A program made the translations under genes and the position numbers. A stretch of 64,000 bases of DNA from Nostoc sp. PCC 7107 (GTDB lineage Bacteria; Cyanobacteriota; Cyanobacteriia; Cyanobacteriales; Nostocaceae), in NCBI RefSeq assembly GCF_000316625.1, contig NC_019676.1, positions 5,474,501 to 5,538,500 of the forward strand, given 5' to 3'. Below, piece after piece: positions 17,578 through 26,594 of the stretch (within the stretch, counting starts at the first letter, position 1; the number at the start of each line of letters is the position of its first letter). The notes under the pieces are model-generated. The model saw only the letters and a program-made list of their open reading frames with translations, made no database searches and was not told the origin of the DNA.

Positions 17578-18375
17578 ATGGCTTTTTTGCAACTGAGCCG
17601 TCCAACTTTACTGAAACTAGCAACAGCATTAGAAAACGGCAGGCTATCCCCTCCCTTTCTCGTATCGGCAATCATTAACTACGTACCCGCAACTTTAAGT
17701 CAAACAGTAATTGATGAACTTAATCATCTTACTGGTCAAGGCGTAAAATGTAGCCATATTGCTTATACGCTCCGCCTATTGGCAGCAGAAAGAAGTGCAT
17801 CTCAACAAATACGCGATCGCATTGAGTTAGTATGGACTGGCCCAGAGGTGACTGGTTCTCAAAGCCGTGATACTAGCGTTGTTGTCCGCGAACTTTTTAG
17901 TAACGCGAAAAAAACTGTTCTAATCTCCAGCTTTGCCATTGATAAAGGCGAGAAAGCAAAAAAATTATTCCAGGTACTTGCAGGACGTATGGATGCTAAC
18001 CCGGAACTATATGTACAAATGTTTCTTAACATCCAACGTCCACATCACAGCGAAGTAGCAGAGTCAGTATTATTGAGGGAATTTGCACACACCTTTCGCT
18101 GCGATATCTGGGTAGGGGAGAGATTACCAGAAGTCTATTATGATGTGCGATCGCTGGCAGTGGATGTTAAGCAAAAATCATCTCTCCATGCCAAGTGCAT
18201 TGTTGTAGATGAGGAATCTGTGCTGATCACATCAGCTAATTTTACAGAAGCCGCCCAGGAACGCAATATTGAAGCAGGTGTTTTGCTCACTGACTCAGCA
18301 ACAGCCCAAGCGTTGCGCTTGCAGTTTGACAGTTTGGTGTCTCACAAAATCCTGCGTCCTATTCCTGGGATTTGA
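17578..18375 (+). CDS. drmC: DrmC, phospholipase D-like protein of DISARM
   Basis: A 265-residue PLD-superfamily protein with one HKD motif, HAKCIVVDEESVLITSANFT (about residues 203-222), which matches HxK(x)4D. Nuclease members of the family act as dimers of one motif each. DrmC is the last gene of the DISARM core and is reported to be less essential than drmA and drmB for protection. It lies five bases after drmB. A hairpin at 18384-18411 follows and probably ends the transcript. Confidence 0.92.
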   Translation: MAFLQLSRPTLLKLATALENGRLSPPFLVSAIINYVPATLSQTVIDELNHLTGQGVKCSHIAYTLRLLAAERSASQQIRDRIELVWTGPEVTGSQSRDTSVVVRELFSNAKKTVLISSFAIDKGEKAKKLFQVLAGRMDANPELYVQMFLNIQRPHHSEVAESVLLREFAHTFRCDIWVGERLPEVYYDVRSLAVDVKQKSSLHAKCIVVDEESVLITSANFTEAAQERNIEAGVLLTDSATAQALRLQFDSLVSHKILRPIPGI

Positions 18376-18383
18376 TTGTTTAT

Positions 18384-18411
18384 GCGATCGCTTACAGTGT
18401 AAGCCCATCGC
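18384..18411. terminator. Hairpin between convergent drmC and XRE gene
   Basis: GCTTAC and GTAAGC pair around a 3-base loop, with an outer GCGAT/ATCGC extension, in the 38-bp gap between two convergent genes. There is no long T-run on either side, so termination is inferred from position and stem strength. The outer arm contains a HIP1 GCGATCGC. Confidence 0.5.
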
Positions 18412-18413
18412 AC

Positions 18414-18674
18414 TTAAACTATATCAGCCTGAGAAACAACATTCCCTTCACCTTCATCTGGCAGATATTCCAATAGTTCCCCAGGTTGACAATTCAAAGC
18501 TTTGCAAATGCCATTCAATCGTTCCGGTGCTAATCTTGGCATTTCATCAACCTTACGCAATCTATAAATTGAGTTTTCAGTTATACCAAGTATCATAGCT
18601 AAATCCTTATTTTTAACCCGCTTTCGCGCCATCACTTCATTTAATTTCCAGCGAATCACTTGATTCTCAGACAT
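18414..18674 (-). CDS. XRE-family (Cro/CI-like) transcriptional regulator
   Basis: An 86-residue single-domain protein with a helix-turn-helix in the segment KDLAMILGITENSIYRLRKV (about residues 23-42), followed by RLNGICKALNCQPGELLEYL, the usual end of small HTH_26-type regulators. Proteins like this control mobile elements and toxin or defence modules. Its gene is divergent from the small ORF at 18894. The intergenic space is full of GTAGAT half-sites, including a perfect GTAGAT-TT-ATCTAC dyad 33 bp before its start, so autoregulation is likely. It may also control the unknown neighbour. Confidence 0.85.
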   Translation of the reverse strand: MSENQVIRWKLNEVMARKRVKNKDLAMILGITENSIYRLRKVDEMPRLAPERLNGICKALNCQPGELLEYLPDEGEGNVVSQADIV

Positions 18675-18706
18675 AGACTACATCACCAGTTTAGTCGCTG
18701 CTAGAT

Positions 18707-18819
18707 GTAGATTTATCTACTCTTCAGTATTCTATTTAACAAGTAGATATATAACACTCTAAGTTTTATTAATCTACACTTGACGCAAGTCTACGTGTCG
18801 CGTAGATTAAATGGTAGAC
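18707..18819. promoter_or_regulatory. Cluster of GTAGAY operator half-sites
   Basis: One perfect 6-2-6 dyad (GTAGATTTATCTAC, 18707-18720) and five further half-sites at 18743-18748, 18772-18777, 18789-18794, 18802-18807 and 18814-18819 lie between the XRE gene and the divergent small ORF. The last four alternate in orientation. A second dyad, ACTTG-ACG-CAAGT, sits at 18778-18790. This is the layout expected for a cooperative repressor switch. Confidence 0.65.
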
Positions 18820-18893
18820 AAAACAAATGCGATCGCCCTCCGGGAAGAGACTGCGATCGCATTTTGTACAACCCCATTGATGAGGTTATTCAC

Positions 18894-19196
18894 ATGATTA
18901 CACAAGAGCCATTTGATGACCAAACTTTGACGCAATCAGAGTTGGAAGGATATGTTGACCAGATAACTGACCCAACACCACCAGAAATAGAAATTGACTC
19001 TGTGATCGATGTTTTTGGAGAACTTTATCGAGTTTGGAACGGTTGGCAACTACTAGGCACTTTTTATGAAAATTTGGAGGGTAAATGGATAGCGCAGCCT
19101 TGTAATACGGATGAAAGACCTTGTTGTGACACAGCTTTGCAAGCGCAGTTGCTAATCATAGCTGTTAATGGCTTGCTAGTAGCAGATGCAGCGTAA
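18894..19196 (+). CDS. Small acidic protein of unknown function
   Basis: I do not recognise this 100-residue protein. It begins MITQEPFDDQTLTQSELEGY. It is acidic in the first half, with a tryptophan-rich middle (YRVWNGWQLLGTFYENLEGK) and a CNTDERPCC motif before a hydrophobic C-terminal stretch. I start at ATG 18894 because GAGG lies about nine bases upstream, although the frame stays open to 18780. It sits between DISARM and ietAS, shares its upstream region with the XRE gene, and is followed by a good terminator, so it is probably a self-contained cargo unit. Confidence 0.6.
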   Translation: MITQEPFDDQTLTQSELEGYVDQITDPTPPEIEIDSVIDVFGELYRVWNGWQLLGTFYENLEGKWIAQPCNTDERPCCDTALQAQLLIIAVNGLLVADAA

Positions 19197-19226
19197 AACA
19201 TTTGATAGATAAATTTTTCATCACAT

Positions 19227-19258
19227 AGAGACGTGGTTCATTCCTCCGTCTCTTTTTT
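19227..19258 (+). terminator. Rho-independent terminator
   Basis: AGAGACG (19227-19233) pairs with CGTCTCT (19247-19253) across a 13-base loop and runs into six T residues. It lies 30 bp after the stop of the small plus-strand ORF and would end that transcript. Confidence 0.75.
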
Positions 19259-19372
19259 ACTGGCTTCACCTACCAATATGCAAGGTGCGATCGCATCTTT
19301 AAAAACAAGTTAAATTTTAATACCTGCATCTTATAAAGATATATCGCAGTTGTTTGTAACAGCCATCATCAA

Positions 19373-21853
19373 TTATACTCTTGCTCTTGGTCGCTGGCTA
19401 ATCTGGAGCCTCATACGATTGTATAAATTAACTTGAGGATCGGAATGGCTAATTGAAGCAACTAAGGCATAACGTTGCATTTCTACTTCATCTGGACTTG
19501 CCCATTTACGGTTACAGCTAACAACCAGAGTCATGTTTCCTTGATCATATTTTGTGGACTGAGGAAAGATTTTTACTTGTCCCCTTTGTACTGTTCCTTT
19601 CTTCCGCAGGTTAGAACCTGGAGATAAATCAACCGAGATGCCAGATCCATGTTTTTCCTTTAAATTATCGAGCGTGATTTCCGTGAACTTATTAGGCGCA
19701 TTTGCTTTGTCAGCATCTACATAAGCACTTACAATACTTTCCCTATCAATTCCCTTGAAAAGGTTAAATTCCATCGTGACTCCCAAATATGAGTCTCCAC
19801 GAGTAGGACGAGTTGGTGGATCAAATGCCAAGGTGATTGATAGTAAGCGAGTACCTTTTACTTCAAAAAATTCAGGCGGTAATTGGGGAATTTCATAAAT
19901 ATGAAACTTGCCTACAGGAATTAAAATATTGTCTTCTGATAAAACAACGTAATTCTCAGCAGAATACATTGCACGTTCTAAATCACTCTGTCCATAACCA
20001 TAGATCGCTAATTGGTTCTCAATTTGCTTTGTCTTTTGACTCTGAGATTGCTTACTATTACATTGAAATTCAGGTGGAATTTCCTTGGGAAGAAGTGCAG
20101 AGTTAACAATAAGCGCCCGAATCAAATTAGAACTGGCTTTTGGATATTTTGTAAAAAGTTGAGCGGCTAGGTTAGCAACACGAGGCGCAGCAAAACTAGT
20201 ACCACTACAGATATGAAACAAAGAACTGTTGAAATCTTTGGATAGAGTTAGAACAGAAACACCAGCTACACTATCTGGCAATACATTGACTTTAGGTAGA
20301 CCTAGACTTTCTCGATAACTCAGGTCTAACACTAAATCTCCACCAAAGTCCACAACATCAGGTTTAATCATTCCATCTACGCCAAAGCCAGTTCTGGTAA
20401 ATGGAGAAGGGTATCCTGATAATTTTGCGATCGCCTGACGACGAACATCAGAAGGTTCTGTAATACTACCGCGACCAAATGACAAAGAACCTACGGTCAA
20501 TGCAATTGCTGAAGTTGCTGGGTCAATAATTCGAGCGCTCTTGTTTAGCAGATAATTTGGGTAGTCAGTTCGTAGTTGCTCATGTGACTTTGCCTCTTCA
20601 TAGAAAGCATTACCGGCTGAAATTACAAACAAGATGTTTTTATGTTGGTATTGATAAGCAATTTCATCTATCTTTGCAGCAAGCCGAAACTGCTTTAGAC
20701 CATCTCGGTAAATTTGTTCATCATTACCTAGCGAGATATTTATGACTTTGCAATTAGGATACTGCTCAACAAAAGTGCAAATGGCTTCATCAAGTTGAGT
20801 TTCTAAAAGAAGATCCTCATCATATTTGTTATTCTCATCTGTTACACGAGCAGAAAATAACCAAGCTTTTGGATCGAATGAACGCTGTTGAATGCAGTTC
20901 TCAACATTTCCATAAATAGCAATTCCAGCGACACTTGTACCATGTCCATGTACATCGTCAGGGCCACCTTGTATGACTTTCCGTTTTTCATCTGGAAATA
21001 CTTCAGCCTCACCCAGTACTGGAGCAATTAACGGATGACCACGCGGTACACCAGAGTCTATAACAAGAATGCCACAATTATCTTCAGGTGGAGGAACAAC
21101 TTCGGGAAAACTAGAAATAGGCAGATTATAATCACTAGTTGTTTCAAATCCAGGTTGGGGAGGGCGGTCAATTTCCTTGACCATTTCCTCCAGCAGCAAT
21201 AGTTCTAAAACTTCATGAGTGACTTTAATCCGAGCAATACATAGATATTCACCTATATATCTATCACTCATTCTCATAGGAGCAATACTAGTGGATAATT
21301 CCTCTAGGACTTGGGCAATCTTATTCAAGTAATTTTGCATCTCTTTATGATCGCCTGTGTGCCAAAGTTCCAAATCTAAAGCTGCAAGTTCAACTGGCTG
21401 TACACGCTTGAGTTCTAACAAACGACCAATGCGATCCTGTGGTTCTAGGGGAACTAGCTCATCAATTGCCCCTAAGTATTCATATTTGGGGCCGTCTTGA
21501 ATTTGGCTGTAATTCTCTAACCGCTTCCTGAATTCAGTTAGCTCCTTGTCAGACGCAAAGACAACAATAGCTTTATCGGGTTCACGTGCTAAGAAATTTA
21601 ACCCTGTTTTAGTCAAATCGTCTTCTGAAAGATAGCCTTCTTTAGCAACTTTGATTTTAAAAATTAATTTTGGATCAAGACGGAAAGGGCTGATTTTTTC
21701 CTTAACAGGCTGAGTCAGGCTAGAAATTTGACCTAATAGCTGCTTACCATGTGCGCTGACATCACGTTTTATACTATGAGGAGGTCTACCAGGTCGCCGA
21801 GGTAATTCAATTGTTATCCGAGGTAATTGTAGGTGTTCAAACTGACTACCCAT
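19373..21853 (-). CDS. ietS: IetS-like subtilisin-family serine protease of a defence pair
   Basis: An 826-residue S8 protease with an intact catalytic triad: D266 in VIDSGVP, H304 in HGHGTSVAG and S553 in SGTSFAAP, with oxyanion N415 in SAGN. There is no signal peptide, so it acts in the cytoplasm. The first 250 residues are a non-catalytic domain and the last 200 a beta-rich domain. Together with the AAA+ ATPase 19 bp upstream it matches the ietAS pair, first described as a plasmid incompatibility/toxin pair and later shown to protect against phage. The ATPase presumably gates proteolysis of an unknown substrate. Both genes lie on one transcript behind the operator at 22925. Confidence 0.88.
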   Translation of the reverse strand: MGSQFEHLQLPRITIELPRRPGRPPHSIKRDVSAHGKQLLGQISSLTQPVKEKISPFRLDPKLIFKIKVAKEGYLSEDDLTKTGLNFLAREPDKAIVVFASDKELTEFRKRLENYSQIQDGPKYEYLGAIDELVPLEPQDRIGRLLELKRVQPVELAALDLELWHTGDHKEMQNYLNKIAQVLEELSTSIAPMRMSDRYIGEYLCIARIKVTHEVLELLLLEEMVKEIDRPPQPGFETTSDYNLPISSFPEVVPPPEDNCGILVIDSGVPRGHPLIAPVLGEAEVFPDEKRKVIQGGPDDVHGHGTSVAGIAIYGNVENCIQQRSFDPKAWLFSARVTDENNKYDEDLLLETQLDEAICTFVEQYPNCKVINISLGNDEQIYRDGLKQFRLAAKIDEIAYQYQHKNILFVISAGNAFYEEAKSHEQLRTDYPNYLLNKSARIIDPATSAIALTVGSLSFGRGSITEPSDVRRQAIAKLSGYPSPFTRTGFGVDGMIKPDVVDFGGDLVLDLSYRESLGLPKVNVLPDSVAGVSVLTLSKDFNSSLFHICSGTSFAAPRVANLAAQLFTKYPKASSNLIRALIVNSALLPKEIPPEFQCNSKQSQSQKTKQIENQLAIYGYGQSDLERAMYSAENYVVLSEDNILIPVGKFHIYEIPQLPPEFFEVKGTRLLSITLAFDPPTRPTRGDSYLGVTMEFNLFKGIDRESIVSAYVDADKANAPNKFTEITLDNLKEKHGSGISVDLSPGSNLRKKGTVQRGQVKIFPQSTKYDQGNMTLVVSCNRKWASPDEVEMQRYALVASISHSDPQVNLYNRMRLQISQRPRARV

Positions 21854-21872
21854 CGTGATTAGACGTAAATAG

Positions 21873-22883
21873 TTATCTTGAGTTTGCTATTATACTTTGT
21901 CTTGCGACAAAACGGCCTATAGCTACTTCTAAATCATCAGCAGTCAAGGTACGTTCACCTCTTAGAATCACGGCTTTAATAGCATCAGAACATATACGCT
22001 CTATATCTGCTCCAGTAGCATTCTCAAGCCGAGCAGCAAAGGCAGACAAATTAATAGCAGGATAACGGATAGCAGATAAATAACGACTGAAAAGAGCCGT
22101 CCGCAGTTCAACCGACGGGTTATCAAAAAAAATCACTTCATCAAATCGTCGCCAAACAGCACTGTCCAGGAGTTTCTCGTGATTAGTGGCGGCGACAAAT
22201 ATACTTTGATTAGTTGCGTTATCGATGAGTTGTAGCAGGCTATTCACCAACCGTTTTACTTCACCATGTTCATTTAAATTATCCCGATCGCGGGCGATCG
22301 CATCAAACTCATCGAACAAAACAAGCCATTCACCCTGTTCAATGTAGGTAAAAATTTTCTGAAGATTCGTTGCTGTTTCACCTAAAAAAGAAGAAAATAC
22401 TGCCGTTAGGTTCACGTAAACAAGCGGCATACCTAGTACGCTAGAGAGAACTTTTGCGGTTTGGGTTTTACCACAGCCAGGTGGCCCGCAGAATAGTAAT
22501 TTGTTTTTGGGCTTGAGATTGTAAGCAGCGAGTATGTCTTGCTTACGGTTTTCGAGGACAATTTCTTGCAGAATATCAAAAATTGTTTCGCTGAGGACAA
22601 TGTGATCCCAGGTTAGATCGAATTGTTTTACCTCAAGTAAAGCCAGCCCAGTATCCTTGTCTTTGGGCAGTTCAGGAAACTGGCTCCAAGGGCTAGGGTT
22701 AGCAGCTAGGGGTTTTGTGTATCCATTCCCATTTTGAAGCAGTTTTTCCAGATCCCTAGCAAGCAATATATGATTTTTATTTCTTTCTTCTTCAATTAGT
22801 TCTTTAGCAGCAGCTAAAAACTCTTCTCTCTCATTGCGAGAGAAGCTTCTGAAGAGTTTTCTGAGAATTTCGCCGCGTGCCAT
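21873..22883 (-). CDS. ietA: IetA-like AAA+ ATPase of a defence pair
   Basis: A 336-residue single AAA+ module. Walker A is GPPGCGKT (133-140), Walker B is VLFDEFDAI (187-195), and a sensor-1-type asparagine lies in FVAATNHEKLL. A C-terminal lid (GADIERICSDAIKA) is of the FtsH/spastin kind. The N-terminal 60 residues are helical and charged, a likely partner-binding tail. It is co-directional with ietS (19-bp gap) and is expected to regulate or feed that protease. An 18-bp operator-like dyad 41 bp before the start overlaps its probable promoter. Confidence 0.88.
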   Translation of the reverse strand: MARGEILRKLFRSFSRNEREEFLAAAKELIEEERNKNHILLARDLEKLLQNGNGYTKPLAANPSPWSQFPELPKDKDTGLALLEVKQFDLTWDHIVLSETIFDILQEIVLENRKQDILAAYNLKPKNKLLFCGPPGCGKTQTAKVLSSVLGMPLVYVNLTAVFSSFLGETATNLQKIFTYIEQGEWLVLFDEFDAIARDRDNLNEHGEVKRLVNSLLQLIDNATNQSIFVAATNHEKLLDSAVWRRFDEVIFFDNPSVELRTALFSRYLSAIRYPAINLSAFAARLENATGADIERICSDAIKAVILRGERTLTADDLEVAIGRFVARQSIIANSR

Positions 22884-22924
22884 ATTTTATAACCGAAACC
22901 GGATACTCGGTGTACCCTAATTGT

Positions 22925-22942
22925 ATAGTACATTTGCACTAT
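22925..22942 (-). promoter_or_regulatory. Operator-like dyad upstream of ietA
   Basis: The minus strand reads ATAGTGCAAATGTACTAT, an 8-2-8 inverted repeat with one mismatch. A -10-like TATACA overlaps its downstream edge. The 15-base core TAGTGCAAATGTACT also occurs at the tnsB promoter (26595-26616), and the half-site TAGTGCAA at the cas12k promoter. It also resembles a cyanobacterial LexA box with one mismatch. Confidence 0.65.
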
Positions 22943-23307
22943 CAAAGTGAAGAATGCAAAAAGCTATTTACCATAGCACTGAAATATTACACTTGGCAGG
23001 AATCATTCCTCAAGTTATATAGCTAAGACCTACTTTTACACTGGGTAAATGGGTTGCTTTACACTATAGCTATTATTCTCAACTAACTGAATAGGGAGTG
23101 CCTCGACACCATTTTTGACCACTACTAAAATTCCGTAACAAAGCTGTTCACAGTCGAATATATTCTAGCCTTCTGCCCACTCCAGTAAATCACATCTTAA
23201 TACCACCTACAGACAACAAATATAGCCAAAATTCTTCAAACTTTTCATTGCTCTTGGAAAAAGGTAATCACGCAGAAATTTCTCATCGTGAGCGGGATGT
23301 ATCGCCT
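22943..23307. other. Non-coding stretch between ietA and tniQ
   Basis: I see no gene, repeat or strong terminator in these 365 bases. Both flanking genes are on the minus strand, so the tniQ transcript would have to end or read through here. This is the junction between transposition module and cargo. Confidence 0.5.
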
Positions 23308-23811
23308 TTAGCCATGCTTCTGACGCTTCGCCATTGTTGCAAACGGCAGGAAACAGTGAGGACATTCGCCTTGTACCCACTCTGCGGGAATCGGGAAAGA
23401 AGTTTCACAGTTAGTACATTTGGTTAGTAGGCGTAAATTGTGGCGATCGCATTTCATCACATCCTTAAACTGCCACTCTATTCGATGACAAGGTACTTCT
23501 GCATAGCAAGCAGCGCATAATCTAATTGGTCGGGGCTTCATTGTCACTCCCTTGGGTGGTAACATCTCGGCTAATCTATCCGCATTGACTCTTACCACAG
23601 ATGTCAAAGCCTCCAACTCCTGTCTAGTGGGAAACGGATTAAAGTACAACTTTTTCCAACGCGAAACAACTGCACCGAGTCCAGTTAATTTACCTAACTG
23701 GCTTGAGGTTAAATAATTTTCTCGGCGAAAGCGACCTAAGAAATGGCTTAAGCTTTCGCCTTCCAGGGGTTCTACTTCAAAAATATGAGGTTCTTCCGCA
23801 CCAATTTCCAT
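23308..23811 (-). CDS. tniQ: TniQ, target-selection adaptor of CAST
   Basis: A 167-residue short TniQ, the size typical of V-K elements. The N-terminus (FEVEPLEGESLSHFLGRFRR) matches the TniQ opening. The second half has zinc-ribbon pairs, CAACYAEVPCH, CDRHNLRLLTKCTNC and GECPHC. TniQ caps TnsC filaments at the Cas12k-bound target. Its ATG overlaps the tnsC stop by one base (TAATG), so translation is coupled. Confidence 0.95.
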   Translation of the reverse strand: MEIGAEEPHIFEVEPLEGESLSHFLGRFRRENYLTSSQLGKLTGLGAVVSRWKKLYFNPFPTRQELEALTSVVRVNADRLAEMLPPKGVTMKPRPIRLCAACYAEVPCHRIEWQFKDVMKCDRHNLRLLTKCTNCETSFPIPAEWVQGECPHCFLPFATMAKRQKHG

Positions 23812-24650
23812 TATTCAAACCAATCCAAAACTTCAGTCAAAGTTTCTTTATCAATATTCTTCAATCCTTTTCTCAACGCTAAGATTGAAGCTCTTCTCAA
23901 TACCCGATCCACCAAACCAATTTTGCCACCTGTTTTTCGACGCAGAGGTTCTAAAGTTTCACTTCTTGTAAGATTAGATGGGAGTGGTAGACACAGAACT
24001 TCTTCTTCCCAAATTTTTACTAACTCTGTAAATTTTTTTTCTGATTCCACCAAAGGTAACTTATAACATTCGATAAATCTGTCATGAATGTAAGGTTCCC
24101 TCTTAATTAGATTGTCTAAACCGTCTGTGCCTACAAGAACAATGGAAATTCTCAACAAGTCATAAATTCGAGCAATTTCACTAAAAGTATTTAATTTCAG
24201 GAAATTTGCTTCATCAATAATCAGCATTTCAACCTTAGATTCCTTGAGTAGTCTTTGTACTCGCCTTCTGAGGTCAGTTAGTTTTCCCGAAGTTGCATCA
24301 TATTTCAAACTTTCCAGAATCAGAACCAATAACTCACCCGATGAGCAATCTCCTGGAACTTGCATATACAAAACAGGTACGATATCTCTTTTACCTCCTC
24401 TTTTTTGCGGCTTATTTAATAGTCTATACACATCACAAGTCACAGATTTACCTGCTCGTGGAGGTGCAACAATTCGACCACATTGTTTAGAAAGACGCAA
24501 ACCATCTAACCAATCATGAATTTTTTGTATATGCTCTAATTCCACAACACTAGGACTAAGGAGACGTTCAATTTCTGGCTGTAATTCTTCTGGAATGGGT
24601 TCATCTCCCCATAAATTCTGTACCCATCTCTGCCAATAATCATCTTTCAT
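23811..24650 (-). CDS. tnsC: TnsC, AAA+ regulator of CAST transposition
   Basis: A 279-residue AAA+ protein, close to the 276 residues of the Scytonema homologue. Walker A is APPRAGKS (62-69) and Walker B is LIIDEANF (143-150). TnsC polymerises on DNA near the target, links Cas12k/TniQ to TnsB and gives target immunity. It lies 78 bp downstream of tnsB and overlaps tniQ by one base. Confidence 0.95.
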   Translation of the reverse strand: MKDDYWQRWVQNLWGDEPIPEELQPEIERLLSPSVVELEHIQKIHDWLDGLRLSKQCGRIVAPPRAGKSVTCDVYRLLNKPQKRGGKRDIVPVLYMQVPGDCSSGELLVLILESLKYDATSGKLTDLRRRVQRLLKESKVEMLIIDEANFLKLNTFSEIARIYDLLRISIVLVGTDGLDNLIKREPYIHDRFIECYKLPLVESEKKFTELVKIWEEEVLCLPLPSNLTRSETLEPLRRKTGGKIGLVDRVLRRASILALRKGLKNIDKETLTEVLDWFE

Positions 24651-24728
24651 GATTCTGATTGTTGTCGAAAATTAATAACGTTTTAACGTCTGAATATGTT
24701 TAATAAAATCCTGTAAATTCAATGAAAT

Positions 24729-26471
24729 CTACTCATCATAATCTTGACGAAGTTGCTCATAGTTAAAGATTCTGGGTTTTCGAGTTACAGGTTTTGGTGT
24801 TTCTTGTAAATTTTCTAGTGGTTCTGTCTCGCTCAGATTGATGGGTTCATACACAGCATGAACTTGAGCTTGTTCTTCTTTCTTGCGTTCCTTTTGGCTC
24901 TTTTTCTTTTGCTTGATGAAAGTATCACGGTCGTGTATCTCTGCCAAAATTGATTTATTACTGAGTGTTTTACCAACAGAGCGAACTTTTCGACTAGCGG
25001 CTTTAGCCTCTTCTAGAGATAATTGCTCAGTTTCCCAATCCAGCGCATGAGCAGCAGACAGAAACACTTCCTTACCTTTATCTATTCGGTAAACCCAAAC
25101 AGTTGTAATATCTCTAGGGTCATACCTGAGTACAATATTTTCCCCTGCGTAAGCCGCCAGGTAGTCACCACGATACATGATATTTTCAAAGCTGAGATAC
25201 CCGCCTTTGTAAATGCTGCGCCGAGTCTTTTTCATCAAACAGATATCTAATTCCCGCTCCTTAACCATTTTTGGTAGAGCAGGTAGTCCCGCTTCCCATC
25301 GTTGAAACCTTGTTTGGTCTTTTGTCCGTGCATCAAGACGCTGATTGTAGTTGTCAACAATGTAGCGAACTAACAGTAGGTGCAATTCCCGTAAGGTTAA
25401 GCAAGCTTCTTCCTCTGCTGTCTTAGAACGTTCCTGAATATTGGAACCTAAATAGCCATAGAAACCAGAGAGAAATTCTGTATTAATCGTGCCGAAGCTA
25501 CGTTCTTCAATACCACCCTCGCTAGGGCGATCGCGTAAATGGCACTCAAAGCCTAATTGAAAACCAATCTGTTTCAAGTGTTCAGAGCGAAAATCTCTAC
25601 CACCGTCAGTAAAAAGATTTTCGGGTACGCCATAAGTTCCCCAGTCGCTAATAAGTTTATATTCTGCACTATATTGCTTTGGCAAAATAGCATGACGTGA
25701 AGCAAGAGCAACAACTTGAGAGCTAGGTGCATCAAAGCCCACATGAATACCCATAATGCAGCGAGAATAACTGTCTGTAATCTTTGTGAACCAAGGTCTA
25801 GCCAATGGTTCACCATACTGATCAACCAACATGACATCTAACTTTGTATGGTCGCACTGCCAAACATGGTTGCTGTAACGCACATCTAATGTTTGTCCAT
25901 CACGAGTTTTATGAGAGACTCGTGACCCTCGCCATCCAATATTTCTCTGTTTCTGTTTCCGCTCTTGACGCTCAATGATAGGGTTGAGAACCCTATAAAC
26001 TGTCATGTGGCTAGGAAATTTCTGTAAGCCTAACTGTTCTGCTCTGACTTGTACTCTCATCGCCACTTGAGCAGGAGTCATTTTTTTGCTACCCTTATTC
26101 CCTTCTTTAAAGGTGTTAACAATAAATTTTTGCCACTCAGGGTCTATCCGATAACTACCTTTATCATTTCTTTGAGTCTCAACAATTGCAGATAAACCGT
26201 CTTGTTGATATTTTTTGACTAGACGCTGAACTGTTCGTACAGTCTTGCCCAGTTTCTCTGCTGCTACTCTTAACTTCTCACCATAGGTTTTGCGATCGCA
26301 TGGCTCAAGTAGACCTTGGATCACATCCATTTTGAGTTTTGCCTCAGCCGATAATTCCGTGAAAATTACGTTTGTTTCTTCTAGTTCATCATCCTGAATT
26401 TCATCTACATCATCGTTGTTTTCAACAGGCAGAGATTCGTCGTCTTGCTTGACGATGGGCATTTCATCCAT
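24729..26471 (-). CDS. tnsB: TnsB, DDE transposase of CAST
   Basis: A 580-residue Mu/Tn7-type DDE transposase with D207 (WQCDHTKLD), D289 (LFTDGGRD) and E323 (GGIEERSF), in the same spacing as known V-K TnsB. Helix-turn-helix domains precede the catalytic core (RTVQRLVKKYQQDGL). The C-terminal tail is the TnsC-interacting part. It binds the repeats in the transposon ends and joins the 3' ends to the target. The first 40 residues are unusually acidic. Its promoter region carries the operator-like dyad at 26595-26616 and then the left end. Confidence 0.95.
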   Translation of the reverse strand: MDEMPIVKQDDESLPVENNDDVDEIQDDELEETNVIFTELSAEAKLKMDVIQGLLEPCDRKTYGEKLRVAAEKLGKTVRTVQRLVKKYQQDGLSAIVETQRNDKGSYRIDPEWQKFIVNTFKEGNKGSKKMTPAQVAMRVQVRAEQLGLQKFPSHMTVYRVLNPIIERQERKQKQRNIGWRGSRVSHKTRDGQTLDVRYSNHVWQCDHTKLDVMLVDQYGEPLARPWFTKITDSYSRCIMGIHVGFDAPSSQVVALASRHAILPKQYSAEYKLISDWGTYGVPENLFTDGGRDFRSEHLKQIGFQLGFECHLRDRPSEGGIEERSFGTINTEFLSGFYGYLGSNIQERSKTAEEEACLTLRELHLLLVRYIVDNYNQRLDARTKDQTRFQRWEAGLPALPKMVKERELDICLMKKTRRSIYKGGYLSFENIMYRGDYLAAYAGENIVLRYDPRDITTVWVYRIDKGKEVFLSAAHALDWETEQLSLEEAKAASRKVRSVGKTLSNKSILAEIHDRDTFIKQKKKSQKERKKEEQAQVHAVYEPINLSETEPLENLQETPKPVTRKPRIFNYEQLRQDYDE

Positions 26472-26594
26472 AGGAAAACTTGATTCATACTCAAAACAGT
26501 AATCACAATCTCGCTATTGTGCGAGAACATCCAAACTTCCTAAAGCAGTTGACCCCTCAATGGACGCGGCAACTTTTCGGTATAAGGATGTATT

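Noticed and set aside
18780-18893. N-terminal extension of the small protein before 18894
   Set aside because: It runs through the operator repeats and a HIP1 site, is rich in Arg and Cys unlike the rest, and lacks a ribosome-binding site.
22884-24729. A tnsA or tnsD gene near tnsC/tniQ
   Set aside because: No further ORF with nuclease or long TniQ features is present. V-K elements lack both.
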